A stretch of 64,000 nt of DNA, taken from Ctenosaura bakeri (lineage: Eukaryota > Chordata > Lepidosauria > Squamata > Iguanidae). Of this stretch, positions 1 to 10,530 are shown one piece after another; position 1 is the first letter of the stretch; each line of letters begins with the position of its first letter. The DNA lies in assembly GCA_948474755.1 (NCBI GenBank), contig CAOLHI010000061.1, forward strand, positions 496,001 to 560,000. The letters run 5' to 3'. Made by a program: the position numbers and the translations under genes. The notes under the pieces were generated by a model, which ran no database searches, was not told the origin of the DNA, and saw only the letters and a list, made by a program, of their open reading frames with translations.

Positions 1-369
1 CAGCAGCAATTAGAAAACTGCAGACTTGTGAATGATTCAAAATGCCACAAAAATTAAAGAATTTCATTGGATAGAAGAAGAACCAGAAATGTGGATCAGT
101 GCACCCAGTAGAATAGCAGTATTCTGAGCTCTTCTTAAAGGGCAGTCTGTGAAATAAAAGGGAGCAATATTGCTAGCTTGCTCTACAATCTGAGGAAAGT
201 TGCAGACCTATACATATTTTATTTGAGCAAACTCCATTGAATTCCATGGTACTTGCTTCTGGTAGAAATGTACAGGTTCCACTATCATAGGGAAGGATGC
301 AGACTAGTCAGGTGCAGCTCAAACGAGTTACATAATAATCTGTGCTTTTCTTCTGAATAGGAACCCAGG
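1..369. other. Unassigned non-coding sequence
   Basis: No repeat family, reading frame or RNA structure could be recognised here. The base composition is ordinary AT-rich vertebrate non-coding DNA. Confidence 0.5.
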
Positions 370-579
370 GGCCTTTTCACACTACACAGTTATAGCACTG
401 TTGGTTTACCATAATTGTCATGGTTCTATTCTATTGAATTCTGGGATCTGCAGCTTCTGGAAGGGGTTTAGAATTTAGAATTGTCTCTTCTATTGCCTCA
501 CCATGGTACAGCTTCCAGTATTCCACAGGATGTTTCCATGGTACAGAATTATACTGCTGTAATTGTGTAGTATGAAAAC
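370..579. mobile_element. Diverged palindromic MITE
   Basis: The left end 'ggccttttcacactacacagttatagcactg' is mirrored by a right end with 'gtgtagtatgaaaac', so the segment is an imperfect terminal inverted repeat element. Its inner arms contain the 'attctgggatctgcag' and 'tccacaggatgtt' motifs of the better preserved copies at 717-895 and 29803-30004. It is an old copy and the outer limits are approximate. No target duplication could be read. Confidence 0.55.
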
Positions 580-583
580 AGTA

Positions 584-617
584 TGTTGTTATTGTTGTTG
601 TTGCTGCTGCTGTTGTT
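584..617. repeat. (TTG/TGC)n microsatellite
   Basis: A short run of TTG and TGC triplets ends where an antisense SINE begins. In antisense orientation it corresponds to the ACAACAA tail of that SINE, so it probably is the expanded SINE tail. Confidence 0.6.
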
Positions 618-947
618 ATGATGACCCTAAAGTGAAACTATCACAAGACTGAGAGTGTGTGATGCCTCAGGGTCACCCTGTGGGTTTCCATGGTTGAGCA
701 GAGAATTAAGTCCTAAGCCATTTCCGCACTAGACTGTTACAGCGCTATGATTCCATTTTCAACATCCTATGGAATCCTGGGGTTTGCAGTTTTGGGAGGG
801 GCTGGCCGGCCCCTCCCTAAACTGCAAACCCCAGGATTCCATAGGATGTTGAAAGTGGAATCATAGTGCTATAACAGTCTAGTGTGGAAATGGCCTTAGT
901 CTCCCAGGTTGCAGTCAGTGCTCAAACTACTACATCATGCTTGCTCC
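618..947 (-). mobile_element. Sauria-type tRNA-derived SINE, antisense, split by a MITE
   Basis: The sequence reads as the reverse complement of a lizard tRNA-derived SINE: 'gaccctaaagtgaaactatca', then 'gagagtgtgtgatg', 'gtgggtttccatgg' and, after the interruption, 'gtctcccagg' and 'ctcaaactactacatcatgcttgctcc', which is the tRNA-like head. The SINE stops at about 716 and resumes at about 896. The intervening piece is the palindromic MITE at 717-895, so the SINE is the older insertion. Confidence 0.8.
717..895. mobile_element. Near-perfect palindromic MITE inside a SINE
   Basis: The two arms of about 88 bp are reverse complements with few mismatches, meeting at 'gctggccggcc'. The ends read 'gccatttccgcactagactg' on the left and 'cagtctagtgtggaaatggc' on the right. 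Flanks are TAA on the left and TTA on the right, close to the TTA duplications of the longer MITEs, which suggests a PIF/Harbinger-like mobiliser. It carries no coding sequence and must have been moved in trans. Class is inferred from flank length and is uncertain. Confidence 0.8.
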
Positions 948-1624
948 AAAGGGGTCTATGTGGTCTTTCTTGAGCATGAAGCAACATTCGACTAACATTT
1001 CATCATGGGATAATTTTTTTAAAAATGTTATAACGTTAGGAATTCTCTCTCGTGTGTGTGTATGTGTTGTGTCTGTATATACAAATGTGCAAATGTGAAT
1101 ATCTATCCTTAAAATAAAATATTAAAATAAAATGATTCTCCTTTTACTTTTGAGGTAGAAACAATATGCAATTAAGTTAGGTCTGTGCTTTCCAACAGGA
1201 AACTGTTCTTAATCAAGCTAGATGTCAACATCCTTAAATGAAAAATAAGTGATACACAGTTATGGAAAGATCTGAAACAACACATCCAATAATTTGCAGA
1301 ACAACACTTCAGAAAACCCTAATCTTGGCACAATCATTTCTTCTCTCTCTCAGAAATATGTCCACAGGAGAAGGCACACATATTCACATCTGGTTTGTTC
1401 ACCCTTTCTTTTTACTAGTTTTTAGTTAGGCTCTTTGCTATATAGAATGTTTTTATAATTAGTGGGTACTAGCTATATTGTATAAAGCTCACTGGAGATA
1501 GTGGTAAACATTCCATGAATTTATTTAACATTATACTAATGTACATTGTCTTGAATGACACAGAGCTATCCAGTAATGCCCTACAAAAGGGCCAATGACC
1601 TTGTCCTTCAAAGATCTCCTCAAA
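948..1624. other. Unassigned non-coding sequence
   Basis: No gene or clear repeat is visible. There is a short (TG)n stretch near 1052-1075 and AT-rich sequence near 1110-1135. Confidence 0.5.
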
Positions 1625-2700
1625 TGGGAAGCCTTTTCTCCGCCGCCTCTTCACTTCTCTCTCACACACTCACCACCTTCACCTCAGCACCTTTCTAGAC
1701 CGTCTTCTTCTCTCCAAGTCCATTCTACTTTCACACACCGTCCTTTCTTTCACTTTTCTGTGTTCTCAGTCAGGACTCGCCGCTTCGCCCTACCCCTCAA
1801 CCTCCTCAACCTCCAACTTTGTCTCCGTTTCTACTGCCGCCGCCGCTCCTCTTCGCTCCTCTTCAACTGCTCACCGCTTGCATCGCCGGATCAGGACACG
1901 CCGCTTTTCTCTTCTCCACAATCTCCGTCTCCGTCTCCGAGTCCAGCTCCTTCCAACTTTACCCCCGTCTCTCTGCCGATCTTTGCCTCTCCGCCACAGC
2001 CGCCGCTTCTTCCCCCCTTCAAACTCCAACTCCATCCCCCGTTCAACTCCGTCTCTATCTTGCTGCCGCTCTCCACTTCACTCTGCACTCTGCACTCTGT
2101 CTTTCTCAGCCACGTCCCGCCATTTCTCCTCAATTCTTAACTAAATGTTTTTACCAATAACAGTTCATAGTTCTTCTCTACTAATGTTTTACAGTTATCT
2201 CCCCCCAAAAAAAGAGATCAACTACACATAAAGTCCACTTTTTCTCTTAATCCAATCTTTCACGATTCTTTCTTCTCGCTTACCTTCCTTCTTTCTTTTT
2301 TAAGCACAGTCTATATTGATGAGATCTCAATTAGGTTCTTTTGAAAGGTAAGTTTGTTTCTTTGTTGATCGCAGCTACTTGCTATTTATTTTAAAAAAAG
2401 GCTATCGGCGTCCCTTCGCTGCATTGCAGCTACCCAGCGTGGTTGTGGTTCCTTTCGGCTCTCACTTGTCTTCGTCTCCCGACCTAGAAGAATAATCTCT
2501 CCTAAAGTCTTCAGAAGACAAGTTATCAAGCCCCCTTCAGGACCCTCTGAACTCCCTTTACCAGGGGAGTATTTGATCGGCTCTTGTATATTTTTTCAGA
2601 GCCAATTCCGCCTCACTGGGTGATCGTGTATCGGCAGGTTTGCCTTTACACGACCGCTCGGTCCGCCATCATACCCGGAAGTCTCGCAATGAACATTATT
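1625..2700. other. Pyrimidine-rich, CpG-bearing segment; LINE 5' UTR or CpG promoter relic
   Basis: The plus strand from 1625 to 2140 is almost continuously pyrimidine-rich, with CCGCCGCC and TCCGTCTCCG runs. The stretch 2400-2690 keeps CpGs and ends in 'ggtccgccatcatacccggaagtctcgc'. Read on the minus strand this is a purine-rich leader beginning near 'cttccgggtatgatggcgg', which contains an ETS-like CCGGAA core and a YY1-like ATGGCGG. Such a start is known from L1-type LINE 5' UTRs and from CpG-island promoters. No LINE ORF follows and no exon is evident. A plus-strand frame at 1595-2140 is a by-product of the skewed composition. Identity is unresolved. Confidence 0.4.
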
Positions 2701-3212
2701 TAATTGTCATGATATATAAATTATAAACTGTTATTGCTCAGAAGCCATGTGGCAAAGCGGACTGGCTTAACACATGCAAAAGTAAGTCAGATGGGACCTG
2801 CAGGCATGACCAGGTCATAGTCAAGGGATCAGTTGGGAATCTCCAGTGTTAATGAGCTTGCAATAATCCCCCCAATGACTCAATTTAAGAAACAATAGCG
2901 CCCAAAACTGCCTCAACAGAGCAACTGATTGTCTTCAACCTTCTTCCTTTTCCCACTGAAATTCTCCTTTGTTTCCTTACCTGCCCAGCCATTAAGGAGC
3001 AATCATCAGTGCTTTGTCACTGAATTGAAAATCCATTAGCCCATTCCAGACCCCATTGTTTGGTCTGCCAGAGAGCCATTAACACCTTCCCCCTCAGGGC
3101 AGAAACAGAATTTTTAAGCCCTGGCTCTGAGTCAGATAATTCATAGTACTCTGGACATAGGCCATCACCCTGCTGCCCTGATTCCTGTTCTTGTACTACC
3201 TTTGGACTCTTA
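2701..3212. other. Unassigned; possible degenerate retroelement
   Basis: A minus-strand open frame at 3017-3286 reads through this region into the neighbouring MITE and has a short acidic stretch, ELSDSEPG, but no recognised domain. The region has the flavour of an old antisense retroelement. I cannot support a family. Confidence 0.3.
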
Positions 3213-3642
3213 GGCCCTTTTCGCATGGGCTTTCTCTCGCGAAATAGCCCCGTGAGCCTCGCGGGAGTGGGAGCGTCGCTCTGCACGACGCACTCCCACT
3301 TCCGCCGCGCTCACGGGGCTGCAGCGGCGCAATCACAGTTTTTTTGATTTTCGCTTCGAAGCGAAAATCACCCACGCTCGCGCAACGCTCCCGGCGTCCA
3401 TGTGCGCTTACCTGCTGTGCGGAGCGTCGGGGAGGCAGTCGGGTTGCACTTCCTTCCCTCCGCGGTGCCTACAGCTTCCACAGGCCCCTGCAGAAGGAAG
3501 GGGCGGGGCGCTAGCGTGACGGACGCGCCAGCAGGAAGCGCCTGCGGAAGGAACGAAGGGGGAAGCGGCAGCCTCCCGGAGGAGGCTTCTCGCGTGAGCC
3601 GCCCTCCCCCCTCACGCGAGAAGCCTCAATGCGAAAAGGGTG
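3213..3642. mobile_element. GC-rich 430-bp foldback MITE with TTA target duplication
   Basis: The element starts 'ggcccttttcgcatggg' and ends 'gaagcctcaatgcgaaaagggtg', giving terminal inverted repeats. It is flanked on both sides by TTA (3210-3212 and 3643-3645), the target preferred by PIF/Harbinger transposons. The inside is unusually rich in GC and CpG compared with its flanks. It holds a foldback pair ('agccccgtgagc' against 'gctcacggggct') and a perfect 26-bp palindrome at 3345-3370. Related copies are at 8825, 13673, 27729, 42316, 43316, 51294 and 62892. It has no coding capacity. Confidence 0.85.
3345..3370. repeat. Perfect 26-bp palindrome at the MITE core
   Basis: The sequence centred on 'cgcttcgaagcg' is its own reverse complement over 26 bases and lies in the left half of the MITE. 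Related MITEs keep a degenerate AT-rich palindrome in a comparable place, for instance near 13950-13980 and 51390-51430. Confidence 0.9.
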
Positions 3643-3645
3643 TTA

Positions 3646-4039
3646 GTCTCAGCCACATCACTTCATCTCTTCTCTGCAGGATAGGTAAATATCACCCCCT
3701 TTCACCTAACTTCTCCCTTTGAGCTAATAATTCCCCACCATTCTAAGGAGGCACTGGGATCACAGGTGGACCTCTGAGTTGCCCATCTTTTGGGGTAACA
3801 GTAGTTGCACATGAAAATTCTGATCTTTTAAAATGTTTTAGCAGCTCCTAAAACAATGAACAAGCATAAACAGTTACATACTGAAATTGGTCCTTCAGTG
3901 ATTTAATGCTACCTGTATCTTCTCACTGTGCATACAACCTGTGTCTTTTTGTGAATATTCATGCTCTTTTCTGGGGGTGGGGGGTAGGGGGAAACCAGTT
4001 ACACTTAGAAAACCAGAACTGATTTTATATGTTTGTACT
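3646..4039. other. Unassigned non-coding sequence
   Basis: Nothing recognisable beyond ordinary AT-rich sequence. A G-rich run lies near 3972-3992. Confidence 0.5.
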
Positions 4040-4249
4040 AAAGTGTAAATATTGAGATCCAGCATGGTGTAGTAGTTTGAGCTTTGGACCATGACCTTGG
4101 AGACCTGGGTTGAATTCCCTACTTGGCTATTTGGTGATCTTGAGCACATCACACATTCTCAGCTCCATAAAAGCCCATGATAGGTTCACCTTAGGGTTGC
4201 CATAAGTTTGAAATGACTTGAAGACACACAACAACAAAGTGTAAATATT
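4040..4249 (+). mobile_element. Sauria-type SINE with 14-bp target duplication
   Basis: A tRNA-like head 'agcatggtgtagtagtttgagctttgga' at about 4061 is followed by a body with 'aggttcaccttagggttgccataagtttgaaatgacttgaag' and an 'acacacaacaac' tail. The insertion is bounded by the perfect 14-bp direct repeat AAAGTGTAAATATT at 4040-4053 and 4236-4249, the hallmark of target-primed reverse transcription. The body is about 180 bp, shorter than full-length relatives because the middle is deleted. It is not a tRNA gene, since the cloverleaf is not maintained. Confidence 0.9.
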
Positions 4250-6620
4250 TGTCAGCACAGGTATACTGGATCTCATACTTGTACAACAAGACAAGGTGTT
4301 GAACTCACCAGCTGACTATCTCTGCCAAGTCAAAAGTGACAAAGAGGACTCTGTGTGTAATTGGTTGCATTAGGGACTAAATTCGTACACGCTCTGAAAC
4401 AGCACAGCTACTTGCACAACAGTTTTTATCTAGTGTTACTGTTATGTCTCAACAGGATTCAAACTATTGCTTCCCCTTGCTCTTCACTGCCATCATAATT
4501 TTTAAAAGGCCCTTTCATGATCCATAGTGCAGTTTGCCTCTCAGTTTCTTGGTACTTGGGGACACACAAATTTATTAACCAAGTGCTGTGATGTGATGAG
4601 CCAAGTTTCAAAACAGGTCCATAGTCAGAAACATCATGTAAGCCTGTTAAGCAATGGGAGGTTCTACTTTTCAGTGGTAAAGCAGAGCTGGCAAACAGTC
4701 TTCTGTGTCTGACAAAGTTTGCAAGTCTTGCTCTTCCTACTCATAGCAGGCCTACCAACCTTCCTTCACTCCCAAGTGTAGCTGGCATGTTCTGAAAACA
4801 GAGCCTCCAATGCCATTTTTTTTTTAAAAAAAACCAAACTCCAGGAGACAGATTGAACACATAATTCTGCAAAAGTGTGTCTCTGGAGAGACAATTAAAA
4901 CATCCGCACAGAAAAATAAATGGCTTTCCTTTCCATATCCCCCTTTTTCAGCCCCCACCCTTTCTACTTCAACAAGGAACAAGACAGGAATGAGTGTCTG
5001 CATGCTAGAATGCCCAGAAAATCGGCAATTAACAAGTGTTCCGGTCTGGCCTGTCTGCGATTTCCTCCTTGCAACTGTGGCTAAATGCTTAAATACATCA
5101 TTCGGCCATTTCTACCACACCTTTTTGGGGGAGGGGCTGGCTCTGGCTCAAACTCACATCCATCTTTCCAGTTTCCAGTGTGTGTATTCACACATTCAGT
5201 AGTTGCTTGAAAGCCTGACGTGTGTGTTCACAGCTACATGTTTACAATGAACAAATTTGCCTGAGTGTTGTATGTTCATATTCTCTTAATTGTTCTATAA
5301 TACAGAACTAGAGGAACAATCATAGGAAATATAATGGGTTCTTCTCTGAAAAACTCACAGGCCACAAAATTATTTTGCATACGTTAATCTCCAGTATCAA
5401 AGGCAGGATGTGTCTGTATATCATTTGCTGTGGAATGTGAGATCGAGGGTGCAGCTGCAAACTGGTCCTGCTGGCAGATTCCCCTTAGGCAACTGCATGG
5501 CTTCTGTGTGAACAGAGTGCTGGGATAGATAGGACTTCAGCCTAATCCAGCATAGTTTTTCACATGTTTGAAAAAAACAACAAAGGTGATAGGAGGGGGG
5601 AAATCTACTTTCTTCTTTGATTTTTTAAAAGAACTTTTGCTTCAATCTGCCTTGCAGAATGCAATCTTCAATAGATACAGAATGAAATAAGTGCATTAAA
5701 CTCACTAGATCCTCATTATGTCTGTATCGCCAGCTGTCAATGACAAGATAAAAAAAGAAAAGCTCTCAGTATAGAGAGGAATTTGTATAGCAATTTGTTA
5801 AAAAAGCCCAAGATCATCATAATCTAGAGATAATTTTATATACTTTGTATCCTCACTCATCAATTCATGTTTCAGTCATTCAGCCCATATACATGGCCAT
5901 TCTATCAGGTATTCCGTCATATGCTGATACCTAATGTCTTAATTCTTCTTAATGCTCTGCAAGATGTTGAAGATGGTCAGGTTACCCCAGAGTGAGGGTT
6001 TCATCATGAGACAAGTGGGTTGTCTGCATGGTCTGCATTTGTAACAGTTAAACAAAATTGCTATAAATAATCTAGATCTAATGTTGCAGTTTGGTATTTA
6101 TGTTGAAGTAGTTGGCACACCCCATCCAAAGTCTATATTTGCTGAACCAGTAAATACCCATCTCTGAGATAATATACATATCACAACATAATTGCAAAGG
6201 AATTCCTGCTAGCTAGAAAATTATAGATGTATGTGGACCCATAAATTGAGGGAAAGAAATCATGGTATTTCAGAATAACTATCCAAACAACTAAAATGGA
6301 TAGTTCTTTTATTTGAGGGGCAAAGGTATTGAATATCTTAAATTATACCTTTCTGGGAGTCCTGTTGGTAAGACCAGACTTGTTATAAAAGACTTGCCTG
6401 ATGAAGCATTGTGAGAACTGTTAGCAAAAAAGGCAAGATATTAATATTATTGATCATTTTTACAGCAATTTTGTTTCAGAAAGTGCATTTACAACCTTTA
6501 TCTCAAACAGCCTCACAAATAATTGACAAACACCAGTAGCACAGTGCATGATATATACTTAGTATATGGAATTTATATGGAATTTGTCAAAGGAGGTGAT
6601 TATAGCTCCAACTTAGGGGG
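4250..6620. other. Unassigned non-coding sequence
   Basis: No gene, repeat family or structured RNA was recognised across about 2.4 kb. Several short open frames occur but none has domain content or splice context. A short A-rich/T-rich stretch is at 4816-4835. Confidence 0.5.
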
Positions 6621-6621
6621 A

Positions 6622-6694
<73 letters not shown>

Positions 6695-6698
6695 GGAC
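6621..6698. repeat. (AAAG)n-(ACAG)n compound microsatellite
   Basis: About eleven AAAG units change directly into about eight ACAG units. Open frames across it on both strands are artefacts of the tetranucleotide repeat. Confidence 0.97.
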
Positions 6699-6783
6699 CA
6701 CATAGCTTCACGAAAAGAATACATGTCATGGTCATGACCCTGAAAGTCAAGACTCTGATACAAAGAAGAAGGAACAATATGGA

Positions 6784-6842
6784 TCATATAATCATAGAAG
6801 CAGAAGGTACTTCAAGGATGTCTAGTCCAAACCCCTTCCAGT
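6784..6842 (-). mobile_element. CR1/L3-type LINE 3' end fragment, antisense
   Basis: The phrase 'atcatagaag...ggtacttcaaggatgtctagtccaaaccccttcc' matches the reverse complement of the conserved 3' end of reptile CR1/L3 LINEs ('...tccaactctatgattctatg'). Only the terminal 60 bases remain. Confidence 0.7.
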
Positions 6843-7943
6843 TCAGGAAATATATAACCATTTAGCTTTTGCTTAGCCTTCATCAATTAGGACTTTAAAA
6901 ACAATAACAACCTTGCATTGTGTGAGTTGTTTTGTATTTTGTGTTCCAATAAAAATTTGATCAGATTGAGACTCAGACCCGGGAACAGGGTTACAATTGC
7001 AGCTACAGTTTCCAGTGATAAGAGCTCTGATAAGGAAAATGTTTGTTCTTGAGACCCTGAGCATCTGCTGCCAGCCAAAACAGTGCTGAGCTTGGAGCTT
7101 AGCAGATTTTGGAAGCTATAGCCCAAAAATAACTTCAAAACTCTAATATTGATAGACTATAATTTCCTAGAAGAAACAGTGAACTGCATACTGTTTGTGA
7201 ATATTATATCATGGCTAGCAAACAACTCTTAACATCACAAAGAGAAAAATATCAATTCTGATTTGAAAGGTACAGCAGCAAACACATAAACTAAATAGAT
7301 TGTTGGAAATATATATATGTATGTATGTAGAAATTACAAATACATACAAAGCAGTATGCGCTATAGCTTTTTTATCAAGTCTAACAGGCATGCTAGTTAA
7401 CAAGAATGTGTGTGCATGTGTGTGTATCCTTATTTAACTAGTGTGCCTCCTAGATTTGATATAGAAACTGTAGCCCGTACTGCCTTATATTTGTCATTAA
7501 CTATTAACTGGCCCTGATCCAGCCAAAATTAAACACATTAAATTTCTTTCCATTCAATAGTGTGAACCTATACTCTTACTTCTCCCATTGATATCTATCA
7601 GAGTTAAAAGATACTTAAGTCTGACCGAGTTAGGTCTTTTAAAAAATATTGGTATGAAATACAGGCATAATTTCTGATTTGAATTCACCCATCTTCTGGT
7701 CTTAATTTTATGCTGTTCTCTTCCCTATTAGGCTCAAAGTTCGGCAGCACAATATTTTCTCAAAAATGTGTCACAATCAAGTCACCTCTTAACCTTTTAA
7801 TTAGAAAAATGTCTTTGTTTCATGCTGTGTGTGAGGCACATTTTCCAAAGTTCAACGATTTTTATACCTTTTTTCACATGTGTTCAACATTGCAGCCTTT
7901 TGATATGAGAATGTGGCTGTTGTTACTTCAAAAAGCACAGGAA
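6843..7943. other. Unassigned non-coding sequence
   Basis: No recognised feature. Short open frames here have no domain content. Confidence 0.5.
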
Positions 7944-8068
7944 CTATCTGTCTATCTATCTATCTAATCTATCATCTATCTATCTAGTTTATATACACAC
8001 ACACACACACACACATACACACACACACATACATATACACACACACACACACATATATACATATACAT
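7944..8068. repeat. (CTAT)n-(AC)n compound microsatellite
   Basis: CTAT/CTGT units pass into long AC runs broken by TAC and TAT, ending just before a MITE at 8072. Confidence 0.95.
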
Positions 8069-8071
8069 AAA

Positions 8072-8250
8072 GGCCATTTCTGCACTACACTATTATAGTG
8101 CTATTATTCCACTTTCAACTTCCTGTGGAATTCTGGGGTTTGTATTTTACTGAGGCAAAAGAGCTCTCTGGCTGAGAATTCTAAAGGCCCCTGTCTAAAC
8201 TGCAAGTAAGTGGAATAACAGCATTATAATAGTGTAGTGTGGAAATGACC
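8072..8250. mobile_element. Palindromic MITE
   Basis: Terminal inverted repeats 'ggccatttctgcactacactattatag' and 'ctataatagtgtagtgtggaaatgacc'-like sequence bound a 179-bp element. It belongs with 717-895 and 29803-30004. It retains the 'ggaattctggggtttgta' left arm but has a partly lost right arm. It abuts an antisense SINE on its right. Confidence 0.8.
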
Positions 8251-8253
8251 ATA

Positions 8254-8478
8254 GCCTTCAAGTCATTTCCAACTCAGTGGAGACCCTAAGATGAACATAT
8301 CATGGAGTTTCCTTGGTAAGGTTTGTTCAGAGGGGTTTTTCCTTTGTTTTAACCTTTGAGGCTGAGAGACTGTTATTTGTCCAAGCTCACCGATTGTGTT
8401 TCCATGGCCAAGCAGGGATTTGAATCCTGGTCTCCAGAGTCATAGTTCAATGTTCAAACCACAACACCATGCTTCTTC
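8254..8478 (-). mobile_element. Sauria-type SINE, antisense
   Basis: Reads in order 'cttcaagtcatttccaac', 'gaccctaagatgaac', 'tggtaaggtttgttcagaggggt', 'gggatttgaatcctggtctcc' and 'caaaccacaacaccatgctt', the reverse complement of a nearly full-length SINE. The tRNA-like head is at the right. Confidence 0.85.
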
Positions 8479-8636
8479 TTATATATATATAAAACACATA
8501 TTAACTCAGAATGCCTACTACTTCCTGTTTCTATGTATAAAGTCACCATAGACATTCCCTTGAAGAGTGATAAAAGATTCTTTAGTAGTTAGTTAGACTG
8601 TTTAACAATCCAGCAGGGTGGTTGAGAGTGAGCCAG

Positions 8637-9312
8637 CATGATGGAGTAGTTTGAGCACTTTGACTTTGGAGACCCAGATTTGAATCCCTGCTCAGGCATG
8701 GGAATCCCTGCTCAGCCATGGAAATCCCTTGGGAAAGTCACACTTTCTTAGCCCCAAAGGAAAGTAAAAGCAAACCCCCTCTGAACAAATCTTGCCAAGA
8801 AAACCCTATGCTAAGTTCATCTTAGGCCATTTCCACATGGGCTTAAAGCATCCTCCAGGGAGGACGTTTGCACCTGGGAGCGGACTGGGTCGGACCTACT
8901 TAGTGTAGCACCTCAGCCCACTCCGGAACGACCTGAAGTGGTTGTCCAGTGTGCTTTTGAAAGATCACTTGAAACAGGTCTTTCAAAAGCACAAAGTGCG
9001 CCACTCTGTGCCCACGCTCCAGTGCAGATTTGCAGGCTCGCACCAGTACGAGTCTGCAATCTGCCAGGGGCATGCTTTAGGCTGGCGAGCTTCAGCAGTT
9101 GGTGGAGAGCCTTGACCAACCAGAAGCTGCCATTTTCATCCCCGGAGCAGTGCGGAGCGGTGACCATATATTGCTCCAGACCAGCCTGGACTCAAGTGTG
9201 GAGCCAAAAAGTCTGGTAAGTACCAGCACAGGGCGATTCCCTTGCCCCGTGCAGAAATGACCTTACAGAGTCACCATGAGTCAGAAATGACTTAAAGACA
9301 CACAATAACAAA
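8637..9312 (+). mobile_element. Sauria-type SINE split by a 438-bp MITE
   Basis: The head 'agccagcatgatggagtagtttgagc' and body run to 'aagttcatctta' at 8824. The SINE then resumes at 9263 with 'ttacagagtcaccatgagtcagaaatgacttaaagacacacaataacaaaaag'. The interruption is the MITE at 8825-9262. A duplicated stretch 'gaatccctgctcag(g/c)catgg' occurs inside the SINE near 8682-8720, a small tandem duplication. Confidence 0.88.
8825..9262. mobile_element. 438-bp foldback MITE with TTA target duplication
   Basis: Ends 'ggccatttccacatggg' and 'gtgcagaaatgacc' are inverted repeats, and TTA flanks both sides (8822-8824 and 9263-9265). Because the host SINE is continuous once the element and one TTA are removed, the boundaries are exact. 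The inside is GC-rich and has foldback pairs such as 'ttttgaaagatca...tctttcaaaag' near 8946-8991. Confidence 0.88.
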
Positions 9313-10477
9313 AAGAGTGTTTACAAAGGAACCTATTCAGTTATTGTTCTTAAGGATTCAAAGACCTTAAGATGAGACTCAAATTACCCATCACACCAAG
9401 CAGATCCCTGAGGCATTGAGGTTCAAGATATCCTTCCCAGAATGCCTATTGAAGAAGAAATCAATTAAAAAATATGTGCAAACTTAGAGGGAAATACTTG
9501 AAAAAATGGTCAGCAAAATTGTCTATGGAATGTCATACACATACATAGAAAGTGTCGTAGAAACAAAAGGAAGAAAATATATTCTTCAAAATTTTTGAAA
9601 GTTATAGAGATAGATCTCATCTGTTCCTAGACAAAAATAGAACTTTCAAAAAAAGCAATTGTGTACAAGACAATACAAGTCTCAAAGTAGCATCAGCATC
9701 TAATCTAAGAAGCCACTTCTGTAAACAAAATGATACCTCTGTTAATTTTAGTTCCGACCTGGGGACGGGATGGAACTAATGTATGTCAAGAACATCATAT
9801 TGGGGTATACTGTAAGAGTTCGAAGTGGGTAGATAACCATCAGACTCCACAGCTCATCATCCACTGTCAGACTATTCAAATCCCCACAGAGGTCTAGTTG
9901 GTCTCTTCATTTTGCACAACAGAAGAGCATGGGCATAACTTCCAATTTCATAAGCAATCTTTCCTTTCAAAATAAATTGAAATCCTTGGGAAATAACTTA
10001 AAATTGTTTCCTATTCATGAAGGGACTTTATCACAGTCCTCTGTTCTTGGTCTCTCTGTGTTTCTTCCCTTTCTGTTTTCAAGAATAGGAAAATACTTTA
10101 CTTCCTTTAAGAAATCTCTTTTCTTAGCGTTTTGACATACATTTCCAGGCTTCCCTTTTGGCTGGCTTTTAATATTAGGATGAGAAAGTAGGGTAATTTT
10201 AATCCACTTAATTAAAATAGTTTTTTAAAAAGAACTTTACCAAGTACATACTTCCCCCAAAAATGTATAACTAGGAATACTATTATCTTTCACTATTTTT
10301 TATTCATACAATTTTGCTATAGAATGTAGTTCTCCAGACTGCTTAATCCAAACTATCAACTCAGTAGTATGTCAGCCCAGTAGTGTATGTATGAAGTCAA
10401 GTTTCTCTCTCTCTCTTCTTTTTATTTTGCTGTTACTTGTAATAGTATTTTAATATAATCTTGTTTCAGCTTTTGGA
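9313..10477. other. Unassigned non-coding sequence
   Basis: Nothing recognisable; ordinary AT-rich sequence. Confidence 0.5.
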
Positions 10478-10530
10478 AGCTGCCTTGGATCCCATCCTGG
10501 GAGAAAGGTAGAATATAAAGCCAATGAATC
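10478..10530 (+). mobile_element. L2-type LINE 3' end fragment
   Basis: The phrase 'gctgccttggatcccatcctgggagaaaggtagaatataaagccaatgaat' is the conserved 3' terminus of L2-like LINEs. The same terminus is seen antisense at about 49975-50030. Only about 50 bases are present. Confidence 0.7.

Noticed and set aside
1595..2140. 181-codon plus-strand open frame
   Set aside because: It is produced by the pyrimidine-rich composition. It encodes Ser/Pro/Leu low-complexity sequence with parallel open frames in the other phases, and has no domain.
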